The notes under the pieces: generated by a model
What the model saw: only the letters and a program-made list of their open reading frames with translations
Databases searched by the model: none
What the model was told of the DNA's origin: nothing
Translations under genes and position numbers: made by a program
Assembly (NCBI GenBank): GCA_947497585.1
Contig: CANMHG010000005.1
Location: 62,001-126,000, forward strand
From: an uncultured Bacillaceae bacterium
Lineage (GTDB): Bacteria > Bacillota > Bacilli > Bacillales > Bacillaceae_L
Direction of reading: 5' to 3'
DNA: 64,000 bases
Shown here: positions 8,543 to 18,542 of the stretch, in pieces
Numbering within the stretch: the stretch's first letter is position 1
How the letters are laid out: each line of letters opens with the position of its first letter

Positions 8543-9734
8543 TTCCTTCGCCTCCCTTCAAATGTTCAACAAGTGAATATACATCTTTGTCACCTCTACC
8601 CGAAAGGCAAACAAGAATCGTCTCCTTTGGATCCATTTTCTTAGCTAGTTGAAAGGCCTTTGCTAAAGCATGTGCAGATTCAATGGCAGGAATGATTCCC
8701 TCTTCTCTCGCCAATAACTGGAGAGCTTCAAGTGCCTCACTATCTGTAATACTTTCATACTGCACTCTACCTATACTTGCCAAATAAGAGTGTTCAGGAC
8801 CTACCCCGGGATAATCTAGTCCTGCTGAAATGGAATACGGCTCAATTATTTGACCACTCTCATCTTGTAGTAGGTAAGTTATTGAACCATGGATAATTCC
8901 TTTTGTTCCTTTCGTAATGGTTGCTGCATGCTGGTTTGTCGAAACACCTTTTCCTGCTGCCTCAACACCGATTAGCTTCACATCGTCCTGTATAAAAGGA
9001 TAAAACATTCCAATTGCATTACTTCCTCCCCCTACACAAGCAACGACAGCTGTAGGTAAATTTCCCTCTCTAGCAAGAAATTGTCTTTTAGCCTCATCAC
9101 CTATAATCCGTTGAAAATCTCGTACCATTTTTGGATAAGGATGAGGCCCAACTACTGAACCAATCATGTAAAAATGATCATGACAATGTTGAACCCAGTA
9201 TCTTATTGCCTCATTAGTGGCATCCTTTAATGTTTTACTTCCACTAGTAACAGGCTCAACTGTTGCTCCTAATAACTCCATCCGAAAAACATTTAATTGC
9301 TGCCTTTTTATATCTTCTTCTCCCATAAAAACCTTACATTCCAATCCAAATCGTGCAGCAACTGTTGCAGCAGCCACTCCATGCTGACCTGCCCCAGTCT
9401 CGGCTATTATTTTATTCTTTCCCATCCTCTTAGCTAAGAGAGCTTGACCTATAGCATTATTAATTTTGTGTGCACCTGTATGATTTAGATCCTCTCGCTT
9501 TAGGAAAATTTTCGCACCGCCAAGTTTCTTAGTTATGTTTTCGGCATAGGTTAATGCCGTAGGTCTTCCTGAGTATTCTTTCAAAATTGCGTGATAATCT
9601 ATTGAAAATGAAGGATCCTTTAATGCTTCCTCTAGTGCTTGTTCTATCTCTTCTAATGGTTGCATTAATGTTTCTGGTACAAATTTGCCTCCAAAATCTC
9701 CAAATCTTCCTCTATGATCTGGAACTTGCTTCAT
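8505..9734 (-). CDS. trpB: Tryptophan synthase beta chain
   Basis: TrpB condenses indole with serine to give tryptophan, using PLP. The 409-residue protein has the family start [16 protein letters not shown], the PLP lysine K90 in HTGAHKINN, the catalytic GAGQHGVA segment, the phosphate-binding VGGGSNAIG and the C-terminal CLSGRGDKD. The ATG follows a GGTTGGGA/AAGAAAGG region and lies inside the end of trpF (23-bp overlap), so the genes are translationally linked. Confidence 0.95.
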   Translation of the reverse strand: MKQVPDHRGRFGDFGGKFVPETLMQPLEEIEQALEEALKDPSFSIDYHAILKEYSGRPTALTYAENITKKLGGAKIFLKREDLNHTGAHKINNAIGQALLAKRMGKNKIIAETGAGQHGVAAATVAARFGLECKVFMGEEDIKRQQLNVFRMELLGATVEPVTSGSKTLKDATNEAIRYWVQHCHDHFYMIGSVVGPHPYPKMVRDFQRIIGDEAKRQFLAREGNLPTAVVACVGGGSNAIGMFYPFIQDDVKLIGVEAAGKGVSTNQHAATITKGTKGIIHGSITYLLQDESGQIIEPYSISAGLDYPGVGPEHSYLASIGRVQYESITDSEALEALQLLAREEGIIPAIESAHALAKAFQLAKKMDPKETILVCLSGRGDKDVYSLVEHLKGGEGIESNLLSETIHA

Positions 9735-10371
9735 ACAATCCCAACCTTTCTTCTAATTCTTCAATCAGTTGTTTATTTTTAATCCCATCAACCTCTATAC
9801 CACTAGAAAGGTCAATTCCTTTAGGATGAAATTGTAAAAGATTAGTTATATTCTGCGGTGTTATTCCTCCTGCGATAAAACAAGGAACTCCTTGTGAATC
9901 AGCTTCAACCATGTAATCTCCTACTCTATTCCAATCAAAAGTAATACCTGTTCCGCCCCACATGCCTTTTACTTTACTATCTATAACGAATCCATCGACA
10001 ATTCCTCTTAAACTACGCATAACCTGTAAGGCATCATCTGCATGGTGGATAGCTTTCCATAATGGTAAATTTATAATTGATTTAAGTTCAATAAGTTGTT
10101 CAGCACTTTCAGTACCATGACACTGAATAATAGATAAAGGAACCCTAGAAACCACATTTGCTATTTCATCTGCTGTTTCATTAACAAATACCCCTACCAA
10201 CTCTTTTGTTTGAATATCTACTTGTTCTAACCACCGAGACAAATCTTCTGCATAAACTTTTCTTTTGCTATCTGCAAAAATAACACCAATATAATCTGCA
10301 TTACTATTACAAGATATTTGTAAATCATTTAGTGATTTATTGCCACAATATTTAAGCCTAACTTGCATCAT
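9712..10371 (-). CDS. trpF: Phosphoribosylanthranilate isomerase
   Basis: TrpF converts N-(5'-phosphoribosyl)anthranilate to its carboxyphenylamino-deoxyribulose form. The barrel motifs are [12 protein letters not shown] near the N-terminus (general-base Cys in KYCG), [21 protein letters not shown] and [10 protein letters not shown] set the start at the ATG at 10371: GGAG lies 9 bp upstream, while the upstream in-frame TTG at 10386 is part of that same ribosome site. The start codon lies inside the end of trpC. Confidence 0.92.
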   Translation of the reverse strand: MMQVRLKYCGNKSLNDLQISCNSNADYIGVIFADSKRKVYAEDLSRWLEQVDIQTKELVGVFVNETADEIANVVSRVPLSIIQCHGTESAEQLIELKSIINLPLWKAIHHADDALQVMRSLRGIVDGFVIDSKVKGMWGGTGITFDWNRVGDYMVEADSQGVPCFIAGGITPQNITNLLQFHPKGIDLSSGIEVDGIKNKQLIEELEERLGLYEASSRS

Positions 10372-11128
10372 TGATTTTTTCTCCAAATAATTCCCTCACA
10401 GCATCCCCAGGTTTTTCTACTTTCATAAAAGCTTCACCAACGAGCACTGCTTTTGCCCCATATTTTCTAACATCTAAAAGGTCTTGATGGCTATGAATTC
10501 CACTTTCACTTACTAGTAGGCTCTCAGGTGGAATATAATCTCCTAACTCTTTTGTCTGTAAAATAGAGGTAGAAAATGTCTTAAGATTTCGGTTGTTCAC
10601 ACCTAGTATTTTAGGTTCAAATACCTTTAGTATTTTTTCTAATATCTCATAAGAATGAACCTCAACTAAGCATTCCAATCCTTTCTCATAGGCCTCCGAA
10701 TAAAATTCATGTAATTTGGAAGGTTCCAACACTTCTCCAATTAATAGGATTGCGTCCGCTCCTATTCTGACACTCTCTTCTATTTGCAAGGAATCTACTA
10801 TAAAGTCCTTTCTTAAGACAGGAACATCAACTAGCTCTTTTATATCTTTTAAGTATTGACTTGAACCTTGGAAATATAGTTCATCAGTTAATACAGACAT
10901 TGCATCTACATGTACATTCATATAATCTAGTGCGATTTGTGTTGGGTTAAATTCCTGCCTTATTACTCCCTTCGAAGGTGAAGCTTTTTTTACTTCAGCA
11001 ATTAACCCAATCTCTCTATTCGGATTTAAAAGTGCTTTATACAAGGATTTTCTATTAAAAATACCGCACTCTGGCAAGATTATTTTTTTAACTTCTTCAT
11101 ATTTAGTCTCAATGATTTTAGTGAGCAT
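10358..11128 (-). CDS. trpC: Indole-3-glycerol phosphate synthase
   Basis: TrpC closes the indole ring. The 256-residue barrel shows [13 protein letters not shown] (catalytic Lys), [41 protein letters not shown] and VSESGIHS, which is the full set of family motifs. The ATG follows AAAGGAGACATTCC and overlaps the last codons of trpD. It is a single-domain protein, not fused to TrpF as in enterobacteria. Confidence 0.95.
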   Translation of the reverse strand: MLTKIIETKYEEVKKIILPECGIFNRKSLYKALLNPNREIGLIAEVKKASPSKGVIRQEFNPTQIALDYMNVHVDAMSVLTDELYFQGSSQYLKDIKELVDVPVLRKDFIVDSLQIEESVRIGADAILLIGEVLEPSKLHEFYSEAYEKGLECLVEVHSYEILEKILKVFEPKILGVNNRNLKTFSTSILQTKELGDYIPPESLLVSESGIHSHQDLLDVRKYGAKAVLVGEAFMKVEKPGDAVRELFGEKINDAS

Positions 11129-12143
11129 GGAATGTCTCCTTTACACTTCTTAAGGAATTAAAATGACTTTTCACCTTACCGCTTAATAAGGACTCTTTTG
11201 CAAGAATGACTCCCTCACTGATTGACGGCACCTTGCCTGCGACATAGAGGGCCGCACCAGCGTTAAAGGAAACGATATTTAATGCTTCTTGATTCCCTTT
11301 CCCAGATAACACTTGTTCTATCAACCTAGCACTTTCTGACACAGTATTTACTTGTATATTTTTAAGACTTCCTCTTTCTAAACCAACTTCTTCTGGTGTA
11401 AGAACATACTTCTTAATCTCTCCGTTTTTTAATTCAACAACGTCGGTTTCAGAACTAATACTGCATTCATCGAGTCCATCTCTGCCGGTCACTAGCAGTA
11501 CATGCTCTGAACCTAAATTATTAAGTGTATGAGCCATTTTTTCGGCATATTTGAATGAATAAACACCAATGACCTGTTTTTTACATCGTGCAGGATTCGC
11601 TAATGGACCTAATAAATTAAAAACCGTCCTAAACCCAATTTCAGCTCGAGGTGTCACAGCATTTTTCATTGCCGAATGATAGTATGGCGCAAATAGAAAA
11701 CTCATGCCTCTCGTATTTAAAGCAAGCTTTGCTTCATCTTTTGAGGACTGGATATCGACCCCTAAATGCTCCAGTACATCTGCACTCCCGCTTTTCGATG
11801 ACACAGCACGATTTCCATGCTTAGCCACTTTGACCCCAAGTGCGGAAACAGTTATGGCAGTAGCTGTGGAAATGTTAAATGTTGATACCCCATCCCCTCC
11901 AGTACCACAAGTGTCTATAATATCTGGATCTTCATAGTCTAAAACCATCATATGGTCACGCATTGCACTAGCAAAACCAGTCATCTCATCAATCGTTTCT
12001 CCTCTAAATCGTAAAATGGATAGAAGGCTTGCAATTTGACTGGCTGTTGCTCTACCAGACATAATCTCATTCATTAAGGACTTCGCTTCATCTATCGTTA
12101 ATATTTCACCATTGATACACTTACTTAACAGTTGTTTAAACAT
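11118..12143 (-). CDS. trpD: Anthranilate phosphoribosyltransferase
   Basis: TrpD transfers phosphoribosyl from PRPP to anthranilate. The 341-residue protein has the glycine-rich PRPP loop [37 protein letters not shown], and the substrate-binding [20 protein letters not shown]. The start at 12143 follows AGGAGGAATCGT and overlaps the trpE end (GTTTAA) by 8 bp. An upstream in-frame start at 12203 lies in trpE and would add 20 basic residues foreign to the family. Confidence 0.94.
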   Translation of the reverse strand: MFKQLLSKCINGEILTIDEAKSLMNEIMSGRATASQIASLLSILRFRGETIDEMTGFASAMRDHMMVLDYEDPDIIDTCGTGGDGVSTFNISTATAITVSALGVKVAKHGNRAVSSKSGSADVLEHLGVDIQSSKDEAKLALNTRGMSFLFAPYYHSAMKNAVTPRAEIGFRTVFNLLGPLANPARCKKQVIGVYSFKYAEKMAHTLNNLGSEHVLLVTGRDGLDECSISSETDVVELKNGEIKKYVLTPEEVGLERGSLKNIQVNTVSESARLIEQVLSGKGNQEALNIVSFNAGAALYVAGKVPSISEGVILAKESLLSGKVKSHFNSLRSVKETFHAH

Positions 12144-13659
12144 ACGATTCCTCCTGGCTCGCAAACATCTCATGCGCAATTTCAATTGTTTTAATGAGTG
12201 CACTTGCTTTATTCAAGGTTTCTTTCCATTCATTCTCAGGAATTGAATCGGCTACAATGCCAGCACCAGCTTGAATATAGCCAACACCATCCTTCAATAG
12301 AATCGTACGAATTGTGATACAAGAATCGATATTACCATCGAACCCTACATAAGCTATTGTTCCTGCATATAGATTGCGCGCAGTAGGTTCTAGCTCAGAT
12401 AAAATTTGCATTGCCCGAATTTTAGGTGCTCCAGAAACTGTTCCTGCAGGAAAAGCAGCAAGCAAAGCGTCAATAGGTTCAATTTCGTCAGAAAGAATGC
12501 CAGTGACTTTTGAGATTAAATGCATAACATGTGAAAAGCGACCTAACTCCATAAGTACTGGAGTTTGCACTGTTCCATACTGGGAAACTCGCCCAATATC
12601 ATTTCTTGCTAAATCAACTAGCATATAGTGCTCAGCTTTTTCTTTCTCATCCTGTAGTAATTCAATAGCTAGTGCCTCATCTTCTTCAGGGGTTCTTCCT
12701 CTTCTTCTTGTTCCCGCGATCGGATGTATTTCCAAATCTCCATTTTGAATCTTAATTAATCTCTCTGGAGAGCTACCAACAATTTCAACATCCTCACTCT
12801 TTATATAAAAAAGGTAAGGTGAAGGATTCACCATTCTTAATACTCTATACAGCTGAAACCCACTTACTTTAATAGGAATTTCAAATCTCTGTGATAGAAC
12901 TGCTTGGAACACATCACCCGCTGTTATATATTCCTTGATTTTATTTACATCTTGTAAAAATCGTTCTTTTTCATAGTTTGTTTTAATATTTTCAAAGTTA
13001 ACATCCTTAAGGTTGGGTGGCGGTTGCAACATATCATGTTTATTATTTTGCAGTATTTTAGCTACGTAAAAATTCATCTTTGCAATCCCTTGTTCATATA
13101 AGGCCAGTTTACAACGATCATCCTCATCCCCATTAATACGAATATAATGAATGATTGTAAGCTCTTTGGTTTCATGGTCAAAAGACAGTATTGTCTCACA
13201 AAAAAAGAAGTGATATCGTTTCATCTTCAAATCGTTATTATCATTTTCAGGTACTTTCTCAATTGTTGATACAGCATCATACCCGATGTACCCTACTGCT
13301 CCTCCGGTAAATGGTACAGAGATTGACAGTTCCTTACTAACTAAATAATTTTTAACCCATGAAAACGCACCTTTTAGCGTTGGCTTTTTAATAAGAGTCT
13401 GTTGGTTTTTACCCTTAATCATAAATTCTCCATTTATCTCATCGATAAATAAAAACGGATCAAGGCCAACGAAAGAATACCTGGACCATTCTGAATGTTG
13501 ATCTTTACTTTCTAACAAAAAAGATGCTTCTTGTTCTAAATTTTGGAATAATTGAATGGGAGTTAGCGTATCGCCAACTATTTTTTTAATTATCGGAATT
13601 GTTTTATAGCTTTTACAATCCGATATAAATGAGGAAAACTCTTCGCTTTTCTTTGACAC
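12136..13659 (-). CDS. trpE: Anthranilate synthase component I
   Basis: TrpE makes anthranilate from chorismate with ammonia supplied by a glutamine amidotransferase (PabA/TrpG), which is not encoded here and in Bacillus lies in the folate operon. The 507-residue sequence has the tryptophan feedback motif LLES at residues 48-51, and the chorismate-binding motifs GSSPERLI, IAGTRRRG, DLARNDIGR, HVMHLIS and GTVSGAPKIRAM. The start codon is GTG with a GGAGGAG site 8 bp upstream. That site is part of a hairpin (13663-13728), so translation is probably controlled as well as transcription. Confidence 0.95.
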   Translation of the reverse strand: MSKKSEEFSSFISDCKSYKTIPIIKKIVGDTLTPIQLFQNLEQEASFLLESKDQHSEWSRYSFVGLDPFLFIDEINGEFMIKGKNQQTLIKKPTLKGAFSWVKNYLVSKELSISVPFTGGAVGYIGYDAVSTIEKVPENDNNDLKMKRYHFFFCETILSFDHETKELTIIHYIRINGDEDDRCKLALYEQGIAKMNFYVAKILQNNKHDMLQPPPNLKDVNFENIKTNYEKERFLQDVNKIKEYITAGDVFQAVLSQRFEIPIKVSGFQLYRVLRMVNPSPYLFYIKSEDVEIVGSSPERLIKIQNGDLEIHPIAGTRRRGRTPEEDEALAIELLQDEKEKAEHYMLVDLARNDIGRVSQYGTVQTPVLMELGRFSHVMHLISKVTGILSDEIEPIDALLAAFPAGTVSGAPKIRAMQILSELEPTARNLYAGTIAYVGFDGNIDSCITIRTILLKDGVGYIQAGAGIVADSIPENEWKETLNKASALIKTIEIAHEMFASQEESYV

Positions 13660-13662
13660 GGT

Positions 13663-13728
13663 CTCACTCCTCCATAGTTATGTTCTGCAGTAGACTCTCT
13701 ACTACATTAACTCTTTATGGAGAATGAG
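13663..13728 (-). promoter_or_regulatory. Hairpin sequestering the trpE ribosome binding site
   Basis: In leader RNA CUCAUUCUCCAUA (13728-13716) pairs with UAUGGAGGAGUGAG (13676-13663) over 13 bp with one bulged G and one G-U pair, burying the trpE GGAGGAG. A smaller stem (AGUAGA/UCUACU) sits inside. In B. subtilis TRAP binding to the read-through leader promotes an equivalent structure that blocks trpE translation; the same role here is inferred. Confidence 0.7.
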
Positions 13729-13772
13729 GATTTAGGAGGTGATTAACCATTACAATCAATAGAAAAAGATCG

Positions 13773-13807
13773 TAAAAAACCCAAAGACAAATAAACAGTC
13801 TTTGGGT
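13773..13807 (-). terminator. trp leader attenuator terminator
   Basis: A perfect 10-bp stem (ACCCAAAGAC at 13779-13788 with GTCTTTGGGT at 13798-13807) is followed in minus-strand RNA by six U. The alternative antiterminator pairs CUUAGGGUAG (13878-13869, inside the TRAP site) with CUACCCAAAG (13809-13800), which is 9 of 10 positions and covers the terminator 5' arm. The two structures are mutually exclusive. Confidence 0.88.
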
Positions 13808-13833
13808 AGGATGGTTATATTTAGACATATTTA

Positions 13834-13927
13834 CTCAACTAACCTCAGCTAAACTCTCTCACTCTCAGCTACCCTAAGCTTATTCTCTAATACTTTTTCA
13901 CTTTCATCTCAACTAATCTCTAAGCTA
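13834..13927 (-). promoter_or_regulatory. TRAP binding site of the trp leader
   Basis: The leader RNA carries a dense run of GAG and UAG triplets spaced mostly by 2 nt. The last nine (UAG, UAG, GAG, GAG, GAG, UAG, GAG, UAG, GAG) lie between 13878 and 13834, with further UAG/GAG triplets up to 13927. This is the RNA signature bound by the 11-subunit TRAP ring. TRAP itself is encoded at 21474-21707. Binding would hide the antiterminator strand and favour termination when tryptophan is abundant. Confidence 0.88.
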
Positions 13928-13953
13928 ACTTTAACTTTCTAAACTATTTATTA

Positions 13954-13983
13954 ATGTTAGTATATCCTCAACTTCTTTGTCAA
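13954..13983 (-). promoter_or_regulatory. trp operon promoter between aroH and trpE
   Basis: On the minus strand TTGACA (13978-13983) is followed after 18 bp by TAACAT (13954-13959). Transcription would start near 13947, just before the TRAP site. The -35 is a perfect sigma-A hexamer, the -10 is weak. In B. subtilis the trp genes are likewise read from this internal promoter and from the upstream aro promoter. Confidence 0.6.
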
Positions 13984-13998
13984 TACAAAATATTCTGA

Positions 13999-14370
13999 CT
14001 AACTTTTTTTCCCGTTTAAATCAGGTCTTAGCTGCACAGCATTCTTAAGATATATATGATTTATATCCTCTTGATTTGTATTGGTATTCACTGTCAACAT
14101 GACCCTAATACATTTTGAAAGGGAGTTAGGTACGGGTATTTCTTTAGTACACATTACCGGTACATAGTTCCATCCCTCAAGTCGCCTAAGTGCTGCAGCG
14201 GGGAAAGCATCATTAATATCTTCGGTCACAGATATAATAACTTGAGCAACATCCCTTGCCTCAACCTTATTTGCATCGATCATTTCACGAAGTAACTGTT
14301 CTGTCGAAGCAATTATTTGGTTTGCTTCATTTTCCTCAACTGTTATTGCACCTCTTATTCCACGGACCAT
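13999..14370 (-). CDS. aroH: Monofunctional chorismate mutase (AroH class)
   Basis: AroH rearranges chorismate to prephenate, the first committed step to phenylalanine and tyrosine. The 123-residue trimeric pseudo-alpha/beta-barrel type begins VRGIRGAITVEENEANQI and contains the catalytic region VTEDINDAFPAAALR (Arg7 and Glu78 equivalents present) and MCTKEIPVPNSLSKCIRVM. It starts after GGGGGAG, 23 bp from aroB. Its product would go to prephenate dehydrogenase/dehydratase, neither of which is encoded in this window. Confidence 0.94.
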   Translation of the reverse strand: MVRGIRGAITVEENEANQIIASTEQLLREMIDANKVEARDVAQVIISVTEDINDAFPAAALRRLEGWNYVPVMCTKEIPVPNSLSKCIRVMLTVNTNTNQEDINHIYLKNAVQLRPDLNGKKS

Positions 14371-14393
14371 TGTTCTCCCCCTTCTCTGTTTGT

Positions 14394-15461
14394 TTAGGTT
14401 AATAGTTTATATAGGAAATCATCTCTAACTTCTTGTACCTCCACCTTACCTATTTCCTTTAATAAGACCATTCTAATGGTACCTGCGTTGGCTTTTTTAT
14501 CTTTTTTCATTCTTTGTACTAAACGTGATTTATCTAAAGTAACAGGAAGGTCGGTGCGGTAACCAAAATTCGAAAACCATTGTTTAAATTCTTCATAATT
14601 TAAATGTATCTGATAAGATTCCTCACTCACTTTGATAGCAAATAACATACCAATTAAAACTGCCTCTCCATGGGTGATCTCTCCATATCCAAGCTCAGCT
14701 TCAATAGCGTGCCCAAGTGTATGCCCAAAATTTAAAATGGCTCGAATACCTTTTTCCTTCTCATCTATTGCTACAATTTGAGATTTTATAGAAATGCCTT
14801 GTTCGATGGCATATTGAAGTTTTTCATCTTTTAGATCTGATAATGATGTAATATTATTTCTCAACCAGTTATAAAAGGAGTTATCCCAAATGATTGCTTC
14901 CTTTATAACCTCAGCGAACCCAGATAAAAATTCCTTTTTAGGTAAAGAATCTAAAAAATCAATATTAAAAATAACGGCCTCAGGTTGGTGAAAGGCACCG
15001 ATCATGTTTTTACCGAGAGGGTGATTAATAGCTACCTTTCCTCCTACAGCACTATCATGCGCCAATAGTGTCGTTGGAATTTGGATAAAAGGAATTCCTC
15101 TTTGAAAAGTAGCTGCAACAAAACCTGCAAGATCGCCAACAACCCCACCACCCAATGCAATAATCAGTGATGAACGGTCTAAACCATTTGAAAGTGCACA
15201 GGTTTGACATTTATAAAACCAATCAATATTTTTGGAAGCTTCCCCACTAGGAATAATAAAATCAATAATAGGATATTCAGACTTAATCTGAGTTGTAACA
15301 CTATCCATATATAAAGGAGCTACTTGATCATCAGAAATAATTAAAATTTTTGTGATGGACAAATTAAGATTCCTTAAAATTGTAGGGAGTTCAGGTAGGA
15401 TATCACTTCCAATGTATAGAGGATACGTTTTTGAATGAGTTTTAATATTTAACGTATTCAT
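14394..15461 (-). CDS. aroB: 3-dehydroquinate synthase
   Basis: AroB cyclises DAHP to 3-dehydroquinate with NAD and a divalent metal. The 355-residue protein shows the NAD-binding ALGGGVVGDLAGFVAATFQRG, PTTLLAHDSAVGGK, the metal ligands in GFAEVIKEAI and the histidines of LNFGHTLGHAIE, and HGEAVLIGM. The ATG shares its A with the aroC stop (TAATG), with AGGAG just upstream, a classic coupled arrangement. Confidence 0.95.
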   Translation of the reverse strand: MNTLNIKTHSKTYPLYIGSDILPELPTILRNLNLSITKILIISDDQVAPLYMDSVTTQIKSEYPIIDFIIPSGEASKNIDWFYKCQTCALSNGLDRSSLIIALGGGVVGDLAGFVAATFQRGIPFIQIPTTLLAHDSAVGGKVAINHPLGKNMIGAFHQPEAVIFNIDFLDSLPKKEFLSGFAEVIKEAIIWDNSFYNWLRNNITSLSDLKDEKLQYAIEQGISIKSQIVAIDEKEKGIRAILNFGHTLGHAIEAELGYGEITHGEAVLIGMLFAIKVSEESYQIHLNYEEFKQWFSNFGYRTDLPVTLDKSRLVQRMKKDKKANAGTIRMVLLKEIGKVEVQEVRDDFLYKLLT

Positions 15462-16633
15462 TAGAAGCTCCTAGAATAGTCCTTCATTTGCTTTACATTC
15501 TCTAAAATAAGATTAATTCGGTCTTGACCAAACTGACTGACAATAGCCGATGCTATTTCCCATGCAACAACTGATTCAGCAACTACACTTGCAGCAGGAA
15601 CTGCACAGCTGTCTGACCTTTCAATACTAGCTTGAAACGGCTCCTTTGACTCAATATCAACACTTTGTAGAGGTTTATATAAGGTAGGTATTGGCTTCAT
15701 AACTCCCCTTACAACAATAGGCATGCCTGTAGTCATTCCACCTTCAAAACCACCTAAATTATTCGTTCTTCTCGTATATCCATTTTCCTCATCCCAAAGA
15801 ATCTCATCATGAACTTCACTACCGGGTTTTCTAGCAGCCTCAAATCCAATACCGAATTCAACGCCCTTGAAAGCATTTATACTAATGATTGCTGATGCTA
15901 TTTTAGCATCTAACTTTCGGTCATAGTGGACATAGCTCCCGACACCAGCAGGAACTCCTTCTACAATCACTTCGACAATTCCTCCAATGGAATCGCCATT
16001 TTCCTTAGCTTTATCTATCGCATCCATCATCTCTTGTTCTTTGTTACGATCAAAGCATCGAACAGGTGATTGCTCAGTTACAGCTTGTAATTCTTCTATA
16101 GATTGATAAGCTGGAGGATTAGCTCTGACCCCACCAATTTCTAGAACATGACCAGCTACCTTGATACCCAAGTGTGAGAGAATTTTTTTAGCCACAGCTC
16201 CTGCTGCTACTCTAACTGTTGTTTCTCTAGCAGAAGAACGCTCTAAGACATTACGCATATCACGATGCCCATATTTCAGAGCTCCATTTAAATCTGCATG
16301 TCCAGGACGTGGCCTAGTAATTTTGCGTTTAATTTCATCATCCTGAGTTTCTTCGAGTGGCTCAATTCCCATTATGTTTGTCCAGTGCTTCCAATCACGG
16401 TTTTCAACCACTAATGTAATTGGGGAACCTAATGATTTTCCATGCCTGACCCCACTCAAGATTTGGACTTGGTCTTTTTCAATTAACATTCTGCGACCTC
16501 GTCCATGTCCCTTTTGTCTTCTTGCTAAGTCCTCGTTTATATCTTCTGCAGTTATTGGTAGACCCGCTGGTACCCCTTCTATGATTGTTGTTAACTGAGG
16601 TCCATGGGATTCTCCTGCTGTTAAGTATCTCAT
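15461..16633 (-). CDS. aroC: Chorismate synthase
   Basis: Chorismate synthase removes phosphate from EPSP using reduced FMN (the gene is named aroF in B. subtilis). The 390-residue sequence starts [20 protein letters not shown] and contains [37 protein letters not shown] and [13 protein letters not shown], all diagnostic. It opens the aro part of the supraoperon; the 165-bp gap to cheR holds the cheR terminator and must contain the promoter, which I could not fix. Confidence 0.95.
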   Translation of the reverse strand: MRYLTAGESHGPQLTTIIEGVPAGLPITAEDINEDLARRQKGHGRGRRMLIEKDQVQILSGVRHGKSLGSPITLVVENRDWKHWTNIMGIEPLEETQDDEIKRKITRPRPGHADLNGALKYGHRDMRNVLERSSARETTVRVAAGAVAKKILSHLGIKVAGHVLEIGGVRANPPAYQSIEELQAVTEQSPVRCFDRNKEQEMMDAIDKAKENGDSIGGIVEVIVEGVPAGVGSYVHYDRKLDAKIASAIISINAFKGVEFGIGFEAARKPGSEVHDEILWDEENGYTRRTNNLGGFEGGMTTGMPIVVRGVMKPIPTLYKPLQSVDIESKEPFQASIERSDSCAVPAASVVAESVVAWEIASAIVSQFGQDRINLILENVKQMKDYSRSF

Positions 16634-16759
16634 CTACATTTCCCCCTTCAGCTCTTTAAAGCGATTATGTACTAATATATCATATCAACTTTGGATTAGT
16701 AAGAAAAATTAATTATTTATAGTACAGAAAGTAAACTTACTTATTCCTTACACAAATAC

Positions 16760-16786
16760 AAAAAAGAATCCATCTAAGATGAATCC
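16760..16786 (-). terminator. Intrinsic terminator after cheR
   Basis: In minus-strand RNA GGAUUCAUC pairs with GAUGGAUUC (9 bp including two G-U) around a UUA loop, followed by six U. It lies 12 bp after the cheR stop and separates cheR from the aromatic operon. Confidence 0.82.
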
Positions 16787-16798
16787 TTCATAAGTATA

Positions 16799-17599
<801 letters not shown>

Positions 17600-17650
17600 T
17601 CATATAAATTAGCTCTTCTTATAAAGAATGTTGTTTTTAAATTTGAATTA

Positions 17651-17786
17651 GGACCGTTCCTTGTCGCTGCAGGCACTTGCTTTCCGCGAGGAGGAAGTCG
17701 AGCCTCCTCGACGTTCTGTCTGTGGGGTCTCGACCTTTCCTCAACTTCTGAGCAGGAGTCAAGTGCCTTCCGCTCCAATACACTCT
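17651..17786 (-). repeat. Dispersed palindromic repeat, copy between cheR and ndk
   Basis: About 136 bp with the family left end (GCTGCAGGCACTTGCTTTCC) and right end (CAAGTGCCTTCCGCTCCAAT). The arms pair through AGGCACTTG/CAAGTGCCT, and an internal stem GGAAGTCGAG/CTCGACCTTTCC follows. This copy is somewhat decayed on the right (ACTTCTGAGCAGG instead of ACTCCCGCAGG). Open frames across it on both strands are not genes. Confidence 0.88.
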
Positions 17787-17938
17787 TAAATTAACTATTT
17801 TAAAAAGCATAATTCTTAGCGATAAGAGCCTCTAAATTTAACAATAATATAAACTTAGTATAGCTCATGTTAGTCGAAAAGAGGAGGAATTTATCGATAT
17901 TTGCAATAAATATTGATATTGATAGTTTTTTAAAAGCG

Positions 17939-17972
17939 AAAAAACGTTTGAGAGAGTTCTCAAACGTTTTTT
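17939..17972 (-). terminator. Intrinsic terminator after ndk
   Basis: Two perfect 15-bp arms (AAAAAACGTTTGAGA at 17939-17953 and its complement at 17958-17972) form a strong hairpin whose arms themselves end in A6/T6. It lies 23 bp after the ndk stop and looks bidirectional. Confidence 0.88.
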
Positions 17973-17995
17973 CTAGTAAGTGTTATAAGAATTTC

Positions 17996-18442
17996 TTAGT
18001 AGATCCACTCGTTGATTTGGCGAGTATATTCTACTAACTCGTTTTGTTGGAAGAATAAACCGATTTCACGCTCAGCACTTGCAGGAGCATCTGAACCATG
18101 AATTACGTTTTTATCAATTGTTAAACCGAAATCTCCACGAATTGTTCCAGGAGCTGCATCTTTAGGGTTAGTTGCTCCCATCATTTGACGAGCAGTAGCA
18201 ATAACATTTTCACCTTGCCATACCATAGCAAATACTGGTCCAGAAGTAATGAAGCTAGTTAGTGCACCAAAGAATGGACGCTCTTTGTGTTCGCCGTAAT
18301 GTTCCTCAGCAAGCTCAGGTGTAATTTGCATTAATTTAGCTCCAACTAATTGAAAGCCCTTTCTTTCAAAACGAGAAACGATTTCTCCGATTAATTGACG
18401 TTGAACACCGTCAGGTTTTACCATTAAGAATGTTTTTTCCAT
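17996..18442 (-). CDS. ndk: Nucleoside diphosphate kinase
   Basis: Ndk passes the gamma-phosphate from ATP to other nucleoside diphosphates through a phosphohistidine. The 148-residue protein shows [15 protein letters not shown], the active-site H115 in [16 protein letters not shown], and the Kpn-loop region. I set the start at the ATG at 18442, with AGAGGTGG upstream, rather than the in-frame GTG at 18451, which lies within that ribosome site. It is monocistronic by terminators on both sides. Confidence 0.95.
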   Translation of the reverse strand: MEKTFLMVKPDGVQRQLIGEIVSRFERKGFQLVGAKLMQITPELAEEHYGEHKERPFFGALTSFITSGPVFAMVWQGENVIATARQMMGATNPKDAAPGTIRGDFGLTIDKNVIHGSDAPASAEREIGLFFQQNELVEYTRQINEWIY

Positions 18443-18484
18443 AACTTCCACCTCTATTAATTATGTATAGATTGTAATTTAACC

Positions 18485-18519
18485 AACCAAACAAAATACT
18501 ATCATTATTTTGTTTGGTT
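18485..18519 (-). terminator. AT-rich hairpin between hepT and ndk
   Basis: AACCAAACAAAATA (18485-18498) and its perfect complement (18506-18519) form a 14-bp stem. No clean U-run follows on the minus strand (GGUUAAAUU), so it may be a weak terminator or 3'-end stabiliser for the hepS-menG-hepT transcript. Confidence 0.5.
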
Positions 18520-18542
18520 ATCAACTTAATCTGCCAATAATG

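Noticed and set aside
13660-13998. T-box or tryptophan leader-peptide attenuator in front of trpE
   Set aside because: There is no T-box motif or Trp-codon leader frame; the triplet repeats show a TRAP-type leader.
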